From positions 318,761-382,760 of the forward strand of contig NZ_JAWUDN010000004.1 of assembly GCF_044430645.1 (NCBI RefSeq): a DNA stretch of 64,000 bases, written 5' to 3'. Origin of the DNA: Ewingella allii. Lineage in GTDB: Bacteria > Pseudomonadota > Gammaproteobacteria > Enterobacterales > Enterobacteriaceae. Position 1 is the first letter of the stretch. Each line of letters opens with the position of its first letter. The notes below the pieces were generated by a model. The model worked only from the letters and a program-made list of their open reading frames with translations, ran no database searches and had not been told where the DNA came from. A program made the translations under genes and the position numbers. Shown here piece by piece: positions 8,331-17,442 of the stretch.

Positions 8331-9758
8331 ATGAACAATGCAATTGCACAACAAATTGAAGAACAGGGTGGCGTAGAGGCCTACCTGCACGCCCAGCAAC
8401 ACAAAAGTCTGCTGCGTTTTCTGACCTGCGGCAGCGTGGATGATGGCAAAAGTACCCTGATTGGTCGCCTGCTGCATGACACTCGCCAGATCTATGAAGA
8501 TCAGCTTTCGTCGCTGCATAACGACAGCAAGCGTCACGGCACTCAAGGTGAGAAACTCGATCTGGCGCTGCTGGTGGATGGTCTGCAAGCCGAGCGCGAG
8601 CAGGGGATCACCATCGACGTGGCGTATCGCTACTTCTCCACCGAAAAACGCAAATTCATCATTGCTGACACGCCGGGGCATGAGCAGTACACCCGCAACA
8701 TGGCAACCGGTGCATCCACCTGTGATTTGGCGATTTTGCTGATCGACGCCCGCAAAGGCGTGCTGGATCAAACTCGCCGCCACAGCTTTATCGCCACTCT
8801 GCTGGGGATCCGCCACTTGGTGGTTGCCGTCAATAAGATGGATCTGGTGGATTACAGCGAAAGCGTTTTCGAAGAGTTCAAAGCCAACTATTTGGACTTC
8901 GCCCAGCAGCTGCCAACCGATTTGGATATCAAATTCGTGCCGCTGTCGGCGCTGGAAGGCGACAACGTTGCCACGCCGAGTGAGAAAATGAGTTGGTATA
9001 CCGGCCCAACCCTGCTCGACGTGCTGGAAACCGTGAACATCATTAACATCCGCGAACAGCAGCCGATGCGTTTCCCAGTGCAATATGTTAACCGCCCGAA
9101 CCTCGATTTTCGTGGCTACGCGGGCACGCTGGCCTCAGGCTCAGTGCGCGTAGGTCAGAAAGTCAAAGTGTTGCCGTCCGGCGTTGAGTCAACGGTGGCA
9201 CGCATTGTGACTTTCGACGGTGATTTACAAGAAGCCTGGGCCGGTGAAGCTATCACGCTGGTGCTGGTCGACGAGCGCGATATCAGCCGTGGTGACCTGC
9301 TGGTTGACGCGGATGAAACCGTGAAAGCGGTGCAGAACGCTAAAGTGGATATTGTCTGGATGGCCGAGCAGCCGCTCAGCGTCGGGCAGAGCTACGACAT
9401 CAAAATCGGCGGCAAAAAGGCCCGCGCTCGTGTTGAAAACATTGAGTATCAGGTTGAAATTAACTCGCTGACCCAGCGTATTGTTGAGAGCCTTCCGCTG
9501 AATGGCATCGGCCTGGTTGAGCTTACCTTCGATGAGCCACTGGTTCTGGATAACTACCAACACAACGCGGTGACCGGCGGGATGATCTTTATCGATCGCC
9601 TGACTAACGTCACCGTCGGAGCAGGGCTGGTTCGCGAAGCCGTAGAAAGCGTTTATCAGGAACAAGATTCCTACAGCGCCTTCGAGCTGGAGTTAAACAG
9701 TCTGGTTCGCCGCCACTTCCCACACTGGGGTGCTCGCGACCTGCTGGGTGGGAAATAA
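8331..9758 (+). CDS. cysN: Sulfate adenylyltransferase subunit 1 (GTPase)
   Basis: CysN is the EF-Tu-like GTPase whose GTP hydrolysis drives APS formation by CysD. The 475-residue protein shows the G1 motif GSVDDGKST at residues 34-42, the G3 motif DTPGH, the G4 motif NKMD, and the beta-barrel domains of translation GTPases after it. A good ribosome site (GAGGAG) precedes the ATG. It ends one base before the start of cysC, which suggests translational coupling. Confidence 0.98.
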   Translation: MNNAIAQQIEEQGGVEAYLHAQQHKSLLRFLTCGSVDDGKSTLIGRLLHDTRQIYEDQLSSLHNDSKRHGTQGEKLDLALLVDGLQAEREQGITIDVAYRYFSTEKRKFIIADTPGHEQYTRNMATGASTCDLAILLIDARKGVLDQTRRHSFIATLLGIRHLVVAVNKMDLVDYSESVFEEFKANYLDFAQQLPTDLDIKFVPLSALEGDNVATPSEKMSWYTGPTLLDVLETVNIINIREQQPMRFPVQYVNRPNLDFRGYAGTLASGSVRVGQKVKVLPSGVESTVARIVTFDGDLQEAWAGEAITLVLVDERDISRGDLLVDADETVKAVQNAKVDIVWMAEQPLSVGQSYDIKIGGKKARARVENIEYQVEINSLTQRIVESLPLNGIGLVELTFDEPLVLDNYQHNAVTGGMIFIDRLTNVTVGAGLVREAVESVYQEQDSYSAFELELNSLVRRHFPHWGARDLLGGK

Positions 9759-9759
9759 T

Positions 9760-10380
9760 ATGGCGTTACCCGACGCAAATTTGAAAGATGAAAACGTCGT
9801 CTGGCACCCGCACGCGGTAACGCGTGCGGACCGAGAGCAGAAGCACGGTCACAAAGGTGTGGTGCTGTGGTTCACCGGGTTGTCAGGCTCGGGCAAATCC
9901 ACGGTCGCTGGCGCCCTTGAGCAGGCACTACACGCACTTGGTGTCAGCACCTACCTGCTTGATGGCGACAACGTGCGCCACAGCCTGTGTCGCGATTTGG
10001 GCTTTTCTGATGACGATCGGCGGGAAAACATCCGCCGCGTCGGTGAAGTCGCCAAGCTGATGGTTGATGCCGGGCTGGTGGTGCTTACTGCGTTTATCTC
10101 TCCGCACCGTGCCGAGCGAGATATGGTGCGGGAATTGCTGGATAAAGATCAGTTTATTGAGATCTTTGTCGATACCCCGCTGGCCATTTGCGAGGCGCGA
10201 GATCCCAAAGGTTTGTACAAGAAAGCCCGCGCTGGCGAGCTGAAAAACTTCACCGGCATTGACTCTGTTTACCAAGCGCCAGAAGCTCCAGATGTACACC
10301 TCGATGGCGAACAATTGGTAACACATTTAGTCCCGCAATTATTAGATGTACTGCGCCGCCACGCTATTATCAAACCCTGA
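9760..10380 (+). CDS. cysC: Adenylylsulfate (APS) kinase
   Basis: CysC phosphorylates APS at the 3' hydroxyl to give PAPS, the CysH substrate. The product has 206 residues. The P-loop GLSGSGKST is at residues 40-48, followed by LLDGDNVRH and FISPHRAERDMVRE, which are typical of APS kinases. The start at 9760 directly follows the cysN stop. A longer in-frame start at 9730 overlaps cysN and adds residues absent from the family. It is the last gene of the cysGDNC operon. Confidence 0.97.
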   Translation: MALPDANLKDENVVWHPHAVTRADREQKHGHKGVVLWFTGLSGSGKSTVAGALEQALHALGVSTYLLDGDNVRHSLCRDLGFSDDDRRENIRRVGEVAKLMVDAGLVVLTAFISPHRAERDMVRELLDKDQFIEIFVDTPLAICEARDPKGLYKKARAGELKNFTGIDSVYQAPEAPDVHLDGEQLVTHLVPQLLDVLRRHAIIKP

Positions 10381-10386
10381 AGGTTT

Positions 10387-10413
10387 CCGGCCGCTGGTTA
10401 AACAGCGCGCCGG
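10387..10413 (+). terminator. Possible weak terminator or hairpin after cysC
   Basis: A GC-rich stem-loop pairs CCGGCCGCTG with CAGCGCGCCGG (one bulge) around GTTAAA, seven bases after the cysC stop. Only a short TTTAC follows, so termination would be weak. It may just partition cysC and ygbE mRNA. Confidence 0.35.
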
Positions 10414-10440
10414 TTTACACTGAACTACAGGGATCACTTT

Positions 10441-10797
10441 ATGCAGGCATTACTTCACCGAATAGTGAGTCGGATCCGAGACGAGGGCAGCAGCGCCACG
10501 TCCGACGATCGGGCTGTGGATGCTGAAGCTCCCTCGTATTCTATGTTTGGCGGTACGGCAGGTTTTATCTTCTACTGGCTAGCCTTTGCCATTCCCTTTG
10601 TGATGTACGGCTCTAACACGCTGTTTTTCTTTCTCTACACCTGGCCGTTTTTCCTCGCTTTAGTGCCTATTTCCGTGTTGATTGGCATTGCATTTAGCAT
10701 GCTGTTTGGCGGTAACTGGTGGCGCACGCTGGCGGCGACGGGCGTGGTGGTCATTGGTATGTTTTGGACTATCTTTTCATTCCTCTCCGGCTGGTAA
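10441..10797 (+). CDS. ygbE: DUF3561 inner-membrane protein YgbE
   Basis: This is a 118-residue membrane protein of unknown function, the neighbour of cysC in many enterobacteria. A polar N-terminus of about 35 residues precedes three hydrophobic segments: around residues 39-55, 58-85 (with the family block GSNTLFFFLYTWPFFLAL) and 95-116. That block is nearly identical to E. coli YgbE. A ribosome site, AGGGAT, lies upstream. Its link to sulfur metabolism rests only on position. Confidence 0.88.
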   Translation: MQALLHRIVSRIRDEGSSATSDDRAVDAEAPSYSMFGGTAGFIFYWLAFAIPFVMYGSNTLFFFLYTWPFFLALVPISVLIGIAFSMLFGGNWWRTLAATGVVVIGMFWTIFSFLSGW

Positions 10798-11042
10798 CTT
10801 CCCCTGTTTTCTCACTCACTGAAAATCTTCACGTGTTCACCAGATTCACGCGCTCACCGTGGTTTTACGTTGGCAGAGGTTCTGGGTGTTTTATCGTCAA
10901 TTTCTTATCTCTATGTAAGTCATTGTGTCATTCTCACCCATAATTACCTGCTTAAGTCTGAATCTCACCTGCATTTTCCCTCTCAGTGTGGAGTCGGAAT
11001 GAAAGTTGTGGGATGATTGTTCGGCTTTTTTAGGGGGCGGGG

Positions 11043-11381
11043 ATGGGCAAATTAACGCTGCTGTTATTGGTTTTGCTTGGCTGGTTACAGTATTCGCTGT
11101 GGCTGGGTAAGAATGGTATTCACGATTATGTTCGTGTGAATGATGACGTTCAGGTACAGCAGGCCAACAACGGCAAACTCAAGTCACGGAATGATCAACT
11201 CTTTGCAGAAATCGATGACTTGACCGGTGGTCAGGAAGCTATCGAAGAACGCGCACGTAATGAACTGGGCATGATTAAGCCCGGTGAGACTTTCTATCGT
11301 CTGGTGCCTGACCAATCCAAACGAAATGCAGGTATGAGTTCTTCTCAAAACAATGCTTCGCAAAACAACCTAAAACAATAG
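11043..11381 (+). CDS. ftsB: Cell division protein FtsB
   Basis: FtsB is a small bitopic divisome protein that forms the FtsQBL complex. One transmembrane helix (about residues 4-20) is followed by a coiled-coil stretch (residues 28-65) and the family block EERARNELGMIKPGETFYR. At 112 residues it is a little longer than E. coli FtsB (103) because of a Ser/Asn/Gln-rich tail. It is 2 bases from ispD. The 245-bp gap upstream (10798-11042) probably holds its promoter; I see no gene there. Confidence 0.95.
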   Translation: MGKLTLLLLVLLGWLQYSLWLGKNGIHDYVRVNDDVQVQQANNGKLKSRNDQLFAEIDDLTGGQEAIEERARNELGMIKPGETFYRLVPDQSKRNAGMSSSQNNASQNNLKQ

Positions 11382-11383
11382 CT

Positions 11384-12103
11384 ATGAGCGACATCGCAGT
11401 TTCCTCTCCAGAGATTATTGCTGTCCTGCCCGCTGCCGGTATCGGCAGCCGTATGCAGACAGAGTGTCCAAAGCAGTACCTTTCTATTGGCGGCAAAACG
11501 TTGATTGAACACTCAATCAACGCGTTACTACGCAGCCCGCAAGTCACTAAAGTGGTGGTTTCCCTTAGCCCGCATGATACCCAATTCCAACATTTGCCTA
11601 TTGCGCAAGATGCTCGCATCCAGTGCGTTATAGGTGGCGCTCAGCGAGCCGACTCGGTCATGGCCGGGCTGGAAGCCGCTGGCTCTCACGGCTGGGTGCT
11701 GGTGCACGACGCCGCGCGCCCTTGTCTGCACATCGACGACCTTAATCGCTTATTGGCGATTTCGGCCACCAGCCGCGTGGGCGGTATTCTGGCCGCGCCG
11801 GTGCGAGATACCATGAAACGCGGAGAGCCTGGCGTGAGCGCCATTGCCCATACTGTGGATCGCGAAGATCTGTGGCACGCGCTGACGCCGCAATTTTTCC
11901 CGCTCGAATTACTAAAAACCTGTTTGCGCCGAGCATTAAATGAAGGGGCAACCATCACAGATGAAGCGTCTGCAATGGAATATTGTGGGTTTCATCCTAT
12001 GCTGATTGCCGGGCGCTCAGACAATATTAAAGTCACACGGCCGGAAGATTTGGCCTTGGCAGAATTCTATTTAACCCAGTTGTATCAAAAGGAGAACGCA
12101 TAA
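11384..12103 (+). CDS. ispD: MEP cytidylyltransferase
   Basis: IspD joins CTP with 2-C-methyl-D-erythritol 4-phosphate in the non-mevalonate isoprenoid pathway. The 239-residue protein begins with the nucleotide-binding signature LPAAGIGSRM and PKQYL, and carries VHDAARPC and the TDEASAMEY block. The stop TAA shares its last base with the ATG of ispF, so translation is coupled. ISPD and IspF catalyse steps 3 and 5 of the same pathway. Confidence 0.97.
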   Translation: MSDIAVSSPEIIAVLPAAGIGSRMQTECPKQYLSIGGKTLIEHSINALLRSPQVTKVVVSLSPHDTQFQHLPIAQDARIQCVIGGAQRADSVMAGLEAAGSHGWVLVHDAARPCLHIDDLNRLLAISATSRVGGILAAPVRDTMKRGEPGVSAIAHTVDREDLWHALTPQFFPLELLKTCLRRALNEGATITDEASAMEYCGFHPMLIAGRSDNIKVTRPEDLALAEFYLTQLYQKENA

Positions 12104-12576
12104 TGCGTATCGGTCATGGTTTTGACGTGCATAAATTCGGCGGCGAAGGCCCATTGGTGATCGGCGGAGTGCGTATCCCTTATCCGCAAGGTTTGCTGGC
12201 TCACTCAGACGGCGACGTCGCGCTGCATGCAGCCACTGATGCCATTCTGGGAGCGGCGGCCATGGGAGACATCGGCAAGTTGTTCCCAGACACTGACCCT
12301 GCCTACAAAGGCGCGGACAGCCGCGAACTGCTGCGTGAAGCTTATCGCCGCGTGCGCGCGAAGGGTTACTCCCTGGGCAATCTGGATATCACTATTATCG
12401 CTCAGGCACCTAAAATGGCGCCGCACATCCCGCAGATGCGCGTGTTTTTAGCCGAAGACTTAGAGTGTCATATGGATGAGGTGAACGTAAAAGCCACCAC
12501 AACCGAACAATTAGGTTTCACTGGCCGTGGTGAAGGTATCGCCTGCGAAGCCGTTGTCCTGCTGATCAAGGACTGA
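12103..12576 (+). CDS. ispF: MECDP synthase
   Basis: IspF cyclises CDP-methylerythritol 2-phosphate to 2-C-methyl-D-erythritol 2,4-cyclodiphosphate. The 157-residue, normal-length protein has the zinc ligands in DVHKFGG and HSDGDVALHA and the family block TTTEQLGFTGRGEGIA. It overlaps ispD by one base. Confidence 0.97.
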   Translation: MRIGHGFDVHKFGGEGPLVIGGVRIPYPQGLLAHSDGDVALHAATDAILGAAAMGDIGKLFPDTDPAYKGADSRELLREAYRRVRAKGYSLGNLDITIIAQAPKMAPHIPQMRVFLAEDLECHMDEVNVKATTTEQLGFTGRGEGIACEAVVLLIKD

Positions 12577-12594
12577 GTTTTGGAAAATAACCCG

Positions 12595-13641
12595 ATGGAT
12601 ATGTCCCGCCTGACCTGGCTCAATGGTGAACCTGTTTCGACTGGCAAGCTGAAAGCCAACCCGGAAGATTTCATTGTTGAGGAAGATCTCGGCTTTGAGC
12701 CTGACGGCGAGGGTGAGCATCTGCTGGTGCGTATCCGCAAGAACGGCTGCAACACTCAGTTTGTGGCCGAACAGCTGGCGCGATTTGCGGGCATTCACCC
12801 GCGTTCCGTCAGCTACGCGGGTTTGAAAGACCGCCACGCGGTAACCGAACAGTGGTTTTGCGTCCACCTTCCCGGCAAAGAAGACCCTGATTTAAGCCAA
12901 TTCGCGCTTGAAGGCTGCGAGGTGATCCGCGCCGCCCGTCATCGCAAGAAAATGCGTATCGGTACTTTGAAAGGCAATGCTTTTACTTTGGTGCTGCGCC
13001 AGCTGAGTGATATCGCCGATGTCGAAGCGCGCTTGCAGCAGGTAGCAGAGCAGGGCGTGCCGAACTATTTTGGCGAACAGCGTTTTGGCCGTGGTGGCAA
13101 TAACCTGATTCAGGCCGCGCGCTGGGCGAATAATGAGATTCGCGTCAAAGAGCGCCCTAAGCGTAGTTTTTACCTTTCCGCCAGCCGCAGCGCGATGTTC
13201 AACCTCATCGCCAGCCAGCGTTTAGCCGATAATACTCAGCGTCAGGTGATGCTGGGTGACGCCTTGCAGTTGAGCGGGCGCGGCAGCTGGTTTGTGGCCA
13301 AAGAAGATGAATTTGACACGCTCCAGCCACGTGTTAATAGTAATGAATTGCTGATAACCGCCCCATTGCCGGGTGATGGCCCGCTAGGCACCACCGACGC
13401 CGCTGAGGCGTTTGAGCAGGGCTGTCTGGCGGAGTGCGCCACGTTATTATCATTAATTAAGCGCGAACGCGTTGAACCGGCTCGCCGTGCAGTGATGCTC
13501 CAGCCTTTAGATATCAGCTGGAAGCGTTGGGACGATGTCACACTTGAGCTGAAATTCTGGCTCCCTGCTGGCAGTTTTGCGACCAGCGTGGTGCGAGAAC
13601 TGATGCGTCAGGAAAATATTGATGCGGATATTACTGAGTAA
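12595..13641 (+). CDS. truD: tRNA pseudouridine(13) synthase
   Basis: TruD makes pseudouridine 13 in tRNA-Glu. From the ATG at 12595 the protein has 348 residues (E. coli 349). The catalytic motif GLKDRHAVTEQ places the catalytic aspartate at residue 79. KANPEDFIVEEDLGFEPDGE and the C-terminal LPAGSFATSVVRELM match the family. The open frame reaches a TTG at 12580, but the ATG at 12595 (MDMSRL) is preceded by GGAAA with suitable spacing; an ATG at 12601 is also possible. The gene overlaps surE by 20 bases. Confidence 0.95.
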   Translation: MDMSRLTWLNGEPVSTGKLKANPEDFIVEEDLGFEPDGEGEHLLVRIRKNGCNTQFVAEQLARFAGIHPRSVSYAGLKDRHAVTEQWFCVHLPGKEDPDLSQFALEGCEVIRAARHRKKMRIGTLKGNAFTLVLRQLSDIADVEARLQQVAEQGVPNYFGEQRFGRGGNNLIQAARWANNEIRVKERPKRSFYLSASRSAMFNLIASQRLADNTQRQVMLGDALQLSGRGSWFVAKEDEFDTLQPRVNSNELLITAPLPGDGPLGTTDAAEAFEQGCLAECATLLSLIKRERVEPARRAVMLQPLDISWKRWDDVTLELKFWLPAGSFATSVVRELMRQENIDADITE

Positions 13642-14386
13642 TGACGACGGCGTTTTAGCGCCGGGTATCCAGACGTTGGCCGCGGCTTTACGCCAGTTCG
13701 CCGACGTTACGCTGGTTGCCCCCGATCGCAATCGCAGTGGTGCGTCCAACGCGCTAACGCTGGACGGCCCGCTGCGTATTCAGTCATACCCAAACGGCGA
13801 CACGGCGGTGATTCAGGGTACGCCTACCGACTGTGTTTACTTGGGCGTTAACTCACTGATGCGCCCGCGTCCCGATATTGTAGTTTCAGGCATTAATGCC
13901 GGACCAAATCTCGGCGACGATGTGATCTATTCCGGCACGGTCGCCGCCGCAATGGAGGGGCGCCACCTGGGCTTCCCAGCGCTGGCCGTCTCGCTGGATG
14001 GTCACAGGCATTATGACACTGCCGCCGCGATAACCTGTCGCATCCTGCGCGCGTTGGCCACTGAGCCATTGCGCACCGGCAAAATTCTTAATATCAATGT
14101 TCCTGATCTGCCTCTGGCGGAGATTAAGGGTATCCGTGTTACTCGCTGCGGGAGTCGTCACCCGGCTGAGCAGGTGTTTTGCCAGCAGGATCCGCGCGGT
14201 CAGGATATGTATTGGATTGGGCCACCGGGTGATAAGTTTGATATCGCGCCGGACACCGATTTCGCGGCCGTCGCACAGGGTTATGTCTCTGTCACGCCTC
14301 TTCAGGTCGATTTAACCGCCTACGCTGCACAGGATGTGGTGAGCGGATGGATAGCCAAAGTCGGGGTCAACAGGCATGGTGAATAA
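13622..14386 (+). CDS. surE: 5'/3'-nucleotidase SurE
   Basis: SurE is a metal-dependent nucleotidase and exopolyphosphatase active in stationary phase. The 254-residue product begins MRILLSNDDG, with the metal-binding Asp pair at residues 8-9, and has DRNRSGASNALTL and SGINAGPNLGDDVIYSGTVA. The ATG at 13622 follows AGGAAA inside truD. The 3' end overlaps pcm by 11 bases. Gene order surE-pcm-nlpD-rpoS is conserved in enterobacteria. Confidence 0.97.
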   Translation: MRILLSNDDGVLAPGIQTLAAALRQFADVTLVAPDRNRSGASNALTLDGPLRIQSYPNGDTAVIQGTPTDCVYLGVNSLMRPRPDIVVSGINAGPNLGDDVIYSGTVAAAMEGRHLGFPALAVSLDGHRHYDTAAAITCRILRALATEPLRTGKILNINVPDLPLAEIKGIRVTRCGSRHPAEQVFCQQDPRGQDMYWIGPPGDKFDIAPDTDFAAVAQGYVSVTPLQVDLTAYAAQDVVSGWIAKVGVNRHGE

Positions 14387-15002
14387 ACCGATGTACAACC
14401 TGCTCGAGCAGCTTCGCCAGCAGGGGATTCATGATGAAAATCTGCTGCACGCCATTGAAAAAGTGCCGCGGGAACGTTTTGTCGATGAAGCTTTTCAGCA
14501 CAAGGCTTATGAAAATACCGCCTTGCCAATTGGCTCGGGTCAGACGATTTCTCAGCCCTATACCGTGGCGCGCATGACAGAGCTGCTGCGCCTCACGCCG
14601 ACCTCGCGCGTGCTGGAAATCGGCACCGGGTCGGGTTATCAAACGGCTATTTTGGCGCATCTGGTTGAGCACGTGTTTTCCGTCGAACGGATCAAAGGTC
14701 TGCAATGGCAGGCCAAGCGTCGCCTCAAACAGCTGGATCTGCATAATGTGTCGACCCGCCACGGTGATGGCTGGGAAGGCTGGCCTTCTCGTGGGCCATT
14801 TGACGCCATTATCGTGACCGCCGCCCCTCTGGAAATTCCTCAGGACTTACTCCAGCAATTGGATGAGGGCGGCGTGATGATCCTTCCCGTTGGCGAACAA
14901 AATCAGGTGCTGCAACGCATCACGCGTCGCGGTAACGACTTTGTGGTTGAGACCATCGAATCGGTCCGTTTTGTACCTTTAGTCAAAGGTGAGTTAGCCT
15001 AA
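14376..15002 (+). CDS. pcm: Protein-L-isoaspartate O-methyltransferase
   Basis: Pcm methylates isoaspartyl residues so that damaged proteins can be repaired, with SAM as donor. The 208-residue length equals E. coli Pcm. The SAM-binding motif VLEIGTGSGYQTAILAH, the block SQPYTVARMTELL and the C-terminus RFVPLVKGELA are all present. It starts inside the end of surE. Confidence 0.97.
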   Translation: MVNKPMYNLLEQLRQQGIHDENLLHAIEKVPRERFVDEAFQHKAYENTALPIGSGQTISQPYTVARMTELLRLTPTSRVLEIGTGSGYQTAILAHLVEHVFSVERIKGLQWQAKRRLKQLDLHNVSTRHGDGWEGWPSRGPFDAIIVTAAPLEIPQDLLQQLDEGGVMILPVGEQNQVLQRITRRGNDFVVETIESVRFVPLVKGELA

Positions 15003-15242
15003 ACGCTGCTTCTGGCGGTGAGTTTCAGGACTAAGCCCTTAAAATTTAAATACAACTGTAATATGGTGCTGTACTTGTGATGTTGATAGCATCCACTACA
15101 GTTTTTTACTGTCGCCATCTGGCTGGCTTCTTATCCGCCCGGATGTGTTCTCTGCTAGCAACGTGCTAATTGGCACAAAGCCCGCCAAATGCGGGGTTGC
15201 GAGTGGAATGATAGATTCTGAGATTGCCGTAACGGGGGAAAT

Positions 15243-16268
15243 ATGAGCACGGGAAGCCCAATTAAAACCTTAAGCCGCATTGCGGTGTGTACGTTTATTA
15301 GCGCCTGGATGGTGGGATGTAGCAATAATGCATCGACGTCAGCCCCTATTAGCAGTGTAAACGGCGGTGGAGGAGGTCAGAATACTCCGAATTCAGCCCC
15401 GGTAAATGTCGCCAGCGCGCCTAATATTGCAGCGACAAATCAGCAGGGTCACATCGTTTATAACCGCAGTTACAACACCATTCCTAAAGGCAGTTATAGC
15501 GGAAGTACTTATCAAGTTAAGCGTGGGGATACGCTTTTCTATATCGCCTGGATCACCGGCAATGACTTCCGAGACCTTGCAGCACGTAACAATATCCCCG
15601 CGCCTTATGGTTTAGAAGTCGGTCAAACTATTCAGATTAATAATGTCTCCTCTAACGCCAGCACCGGCGGCATGTTAGCCACTACGGATGCGACTAAAGG
15701 TGGCGTTCCAACAGCACCAAGCGCCGGGATGATGCAAGGTACGGTGGTTGCATCTCAACCAACTACCACGTATTCTGAATCTCCGGGTAAACAGAATGTA
15801 GGTAAAATGTTGCCTTCATCAGGTGTAGTTACCACCACAGCACCTGTTGCCGTAGCCAGTACTCCTGTCACTAGTACCACCAATAATGGCGGTCCAGTTT
15901 CCTCTTGGAAGTGGCCGACAGACGGGAAAATTATCGATAATTTCTCAGCTTCCGAAGGGGGAAATAAGGGGATCGATATCGCTGGTTCGCGTGGACAACC
16001 TGTCTTAGCCACCGCCTCAGGGCGCGTCGTTTATGCAGGTAATGCTCTTCGCGGTTACGGTAATCTGATCATCATTAAACACAATGATGATTACCTCTCC
16101 GCCTATGCACATAACGATTCAATGCTGGTCCGGGAACAACAAGAAGTGCAGGCGGGTCAGAAAATAGCAACCATGGGTAGCACCGGAACCAGTTCAGTAA
16201 GATTACATTTTGAAATTCGTTACAAGGGGAAATCCGTAAACCCGCTGCGTTATCTTCCGCAGCGATAA
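15243..16268 (+). CDS. nlpD: Murein hydrolase activator lipoprotein NlpD
   Basis: NlpD is an outer-membrane lipoprotein that activates the amidase AmiC at the septum. The signal peptide ends in a lipobox MVGC with the lipidated cysteine at residue 26. A LysM peptidoglycan-binding domain follows (about residues 90-133, YQVKRGDTLFYIAWITGND), then a Thr/Pro/Ser-rich linker, then a C-terminal M23/LytM domain (about 225-340) that looks catalytically degenerate, as in known NlpD. In E. coli the main rpoS promoter lies inside nlpD; the same is expected here but I cannot place it. The 240 bp upstream (15003-15242) hold no gene. Confidence 0.95.
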   Translation: MSTGSPIKTLSRIAVCTFISAWMVGCSNNASTSAPISSVNGGGGGQNTPNSAPVNVASAPNIAATNQQGHIVYNRSYNTIPKGSYSGSTYQVKRGDTLFYIAWITGNDFRDLAARNNIPAPYGLEVGQTIQINNVSSNASTGGMLATTDATKGGVPTAPSAGMMQGTVVASQPTTTYSESPGKQNVGKMLPSSGVVTTTAPVAVASTPVTSTTNNGGPVSSWKWPTDGKIIDNFSASEGGNKGIDIAGSRGQPVLATASGRVVYAGNALRGYGNLIIIKHNDDYLSAYAHNDSMLVREQQEVQAGQKIATMGSTGTSSVRLHFEIRYKGKSVNPLRYLPQR

Positions 16269-16318
16269 ATCGGGCAGAGTCTTGATTCTGCCCTCGGGAC
16301 CACGGGTAGGAGCAGCTT

Positions 16319-17320
16319 ATGAGTCAGAATACGCTGAAAGTTAACGAGTTACATGATGATGTAGATTTCGATGAGAACAGCGCTGAAGCCTTTGACGAGA
16401 AAGCCAATGTCGAAGAGACTGCCGATAACGACACTATTGATGCGGATGCTGAAGAAGAGTTGTTATCGCAGGCTGTAAGCCAACGAGTGCTGGACGCAAC
16501 TCAACTGTACCTTGGTGAGATCGGTTACTCTCCTCTGCTTACCGCAGAAGAAGAGGTTTATTTTGCACGGCGTGCGCTGCGAGGGGATGTTCCATCCCGT
16601 CGCCGTATGATTGAAAGTAACTTGCGTTTGGTGGTTAAAATAGCCCGCCGCTACAGTAATCGCGGACTGGCACTGTTGGATTTGATCGAAGAAGGTAACT
16701 TAGGTCTGATCCGCGCAGTTGAAAAGTTTGACCCAGAGCGCGGTTTCCGTTTTTCAACTTACGCTACATGGTGGATTCGACAGACAATTGAACGGGCGAT
16801 TATGAATCAAACCCGTACCATTCGTTTGCCAATCCATATCGTTAAAGAACTGAACGTTTACCTGCGTACTGCACGTGAACTTGCACATAAACTTGACCAT
16901 GAGCCAAGTGCTGAAGAGATTGCTGAGCAACTCGACAAACCTGTTCATGACGTCAGCCGTATGTTGCGCCTGAATGAGCGTATTACTTCAGTGGATACCC
17001 CGTTGGGTGGTGACTCTGAAAAAGCGCTGTTAGATATTCTGGCCGACGAAAAAGAAAACGGTCCTGAAGACACCACGCAAGACGACGATATGAAACAGAG
17101 TATCGTTAAGTGGTTATTCGAGTTGAATGCAAAACAACGTGAAGTTCTGGCCCGCCGCTTTGGCCTGTTAGGTTATGAAGCAGCGACGCTGGAAGATGTG
17201 GGCCGTGAGATAGGCCTGACGCGTGAACGAGTTCGTCAGATTCAGGTTGAAGGGTTGCGCCGCCTGCGCGAGATTTTGCAGGCACAAGGGCTGAGTATCG
17301 AAGCTCTATTTCGCGAATAA
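16319..17320 (+). CDS. rpoS: RNA polymerase sigma factor RpoS (sigma-38)
   Basis: This is the stationary-phase and general-stress sigma factor. The 333-residue protein has the sigma-70 regions in order: region 1.2 (DATQLYLGEIGYSPLLTAEEE), region 2 with FDPERGFRFSTYATWWIRQ, region 3, and the region 4.2 helix-turn-helix LEDVGREIGLTRERVRQIQ. It is intact, with no premature stop of the type often seen in laboratory strains. It is 50 bases behind nlpD and ends before a bidirectional terminator shared with mutS. Confidence 0.98.
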   Translation: MSQNTLKVNELHDDVDFDENSAEAFDEKANVEETADNDTIDADAEEELLSQAVSQRVLDATQLYLGEIGYSPLLTAEEEVYFARRALRGDVPSRRRMIESNLRLVVKIARRYSNRGLALLDLIEEGNLGLIRAVEKFDPERGFRFSTYATWWIRQTIERAIMNQTRTIRLPIHIVKELNVYLRTARELAHKLDHEPSAEEIAEQLDKPVHDVSRMLRLNERITSVDTPLGGDSEKALLDILADEKENGPEDTTQDDDMKQSIVKWLFELNAKQREVLARRFGLLGYEAATLEDVGREIGLTRERVRQIQVEGLRRLREILQAQGLSIEALFRE

Positions 17321-17380
17321 TTTTATCGCTTAGCAACGCGACAAGCTGACTGACTATTTGATTAGCACAGCGTTACCAAT

Positions 17381-17414
17381 AAAAAGGCGAGGTATGAAAA
17401 TACCTCGCCTTTTT
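17381..17414. terminator. Bidirectional rho-independent terminator, rpoS / mutS
   Basis: This is a perfect 14-bp inverted repeat, AAAAAGGCGAGGTA at 17381-17394 and TACCTCGCCTTTTT at 17401-17414, around the loop TGAAAA. The A and T ends make it work in both directions, between the convergent genes rpoS and mutS. Confidence 0.93.
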
Positions 17415-17442
17415 CTATTTAACTTTTATGGCTTTGAGAAAG

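Noticed and set aside
8232..9083. 283-codon minus-strand frame across cysD/cysN
   Set aside because: It overlaps two certain genes in antisense and shows no domain.
17321..17380. Small RNA gene between rpoS and mutS
   Set aside because: Only 60 bases lie before the shared terminator and no promoter-like sequence is evident; the terminator is fully explained by the convergent genes.
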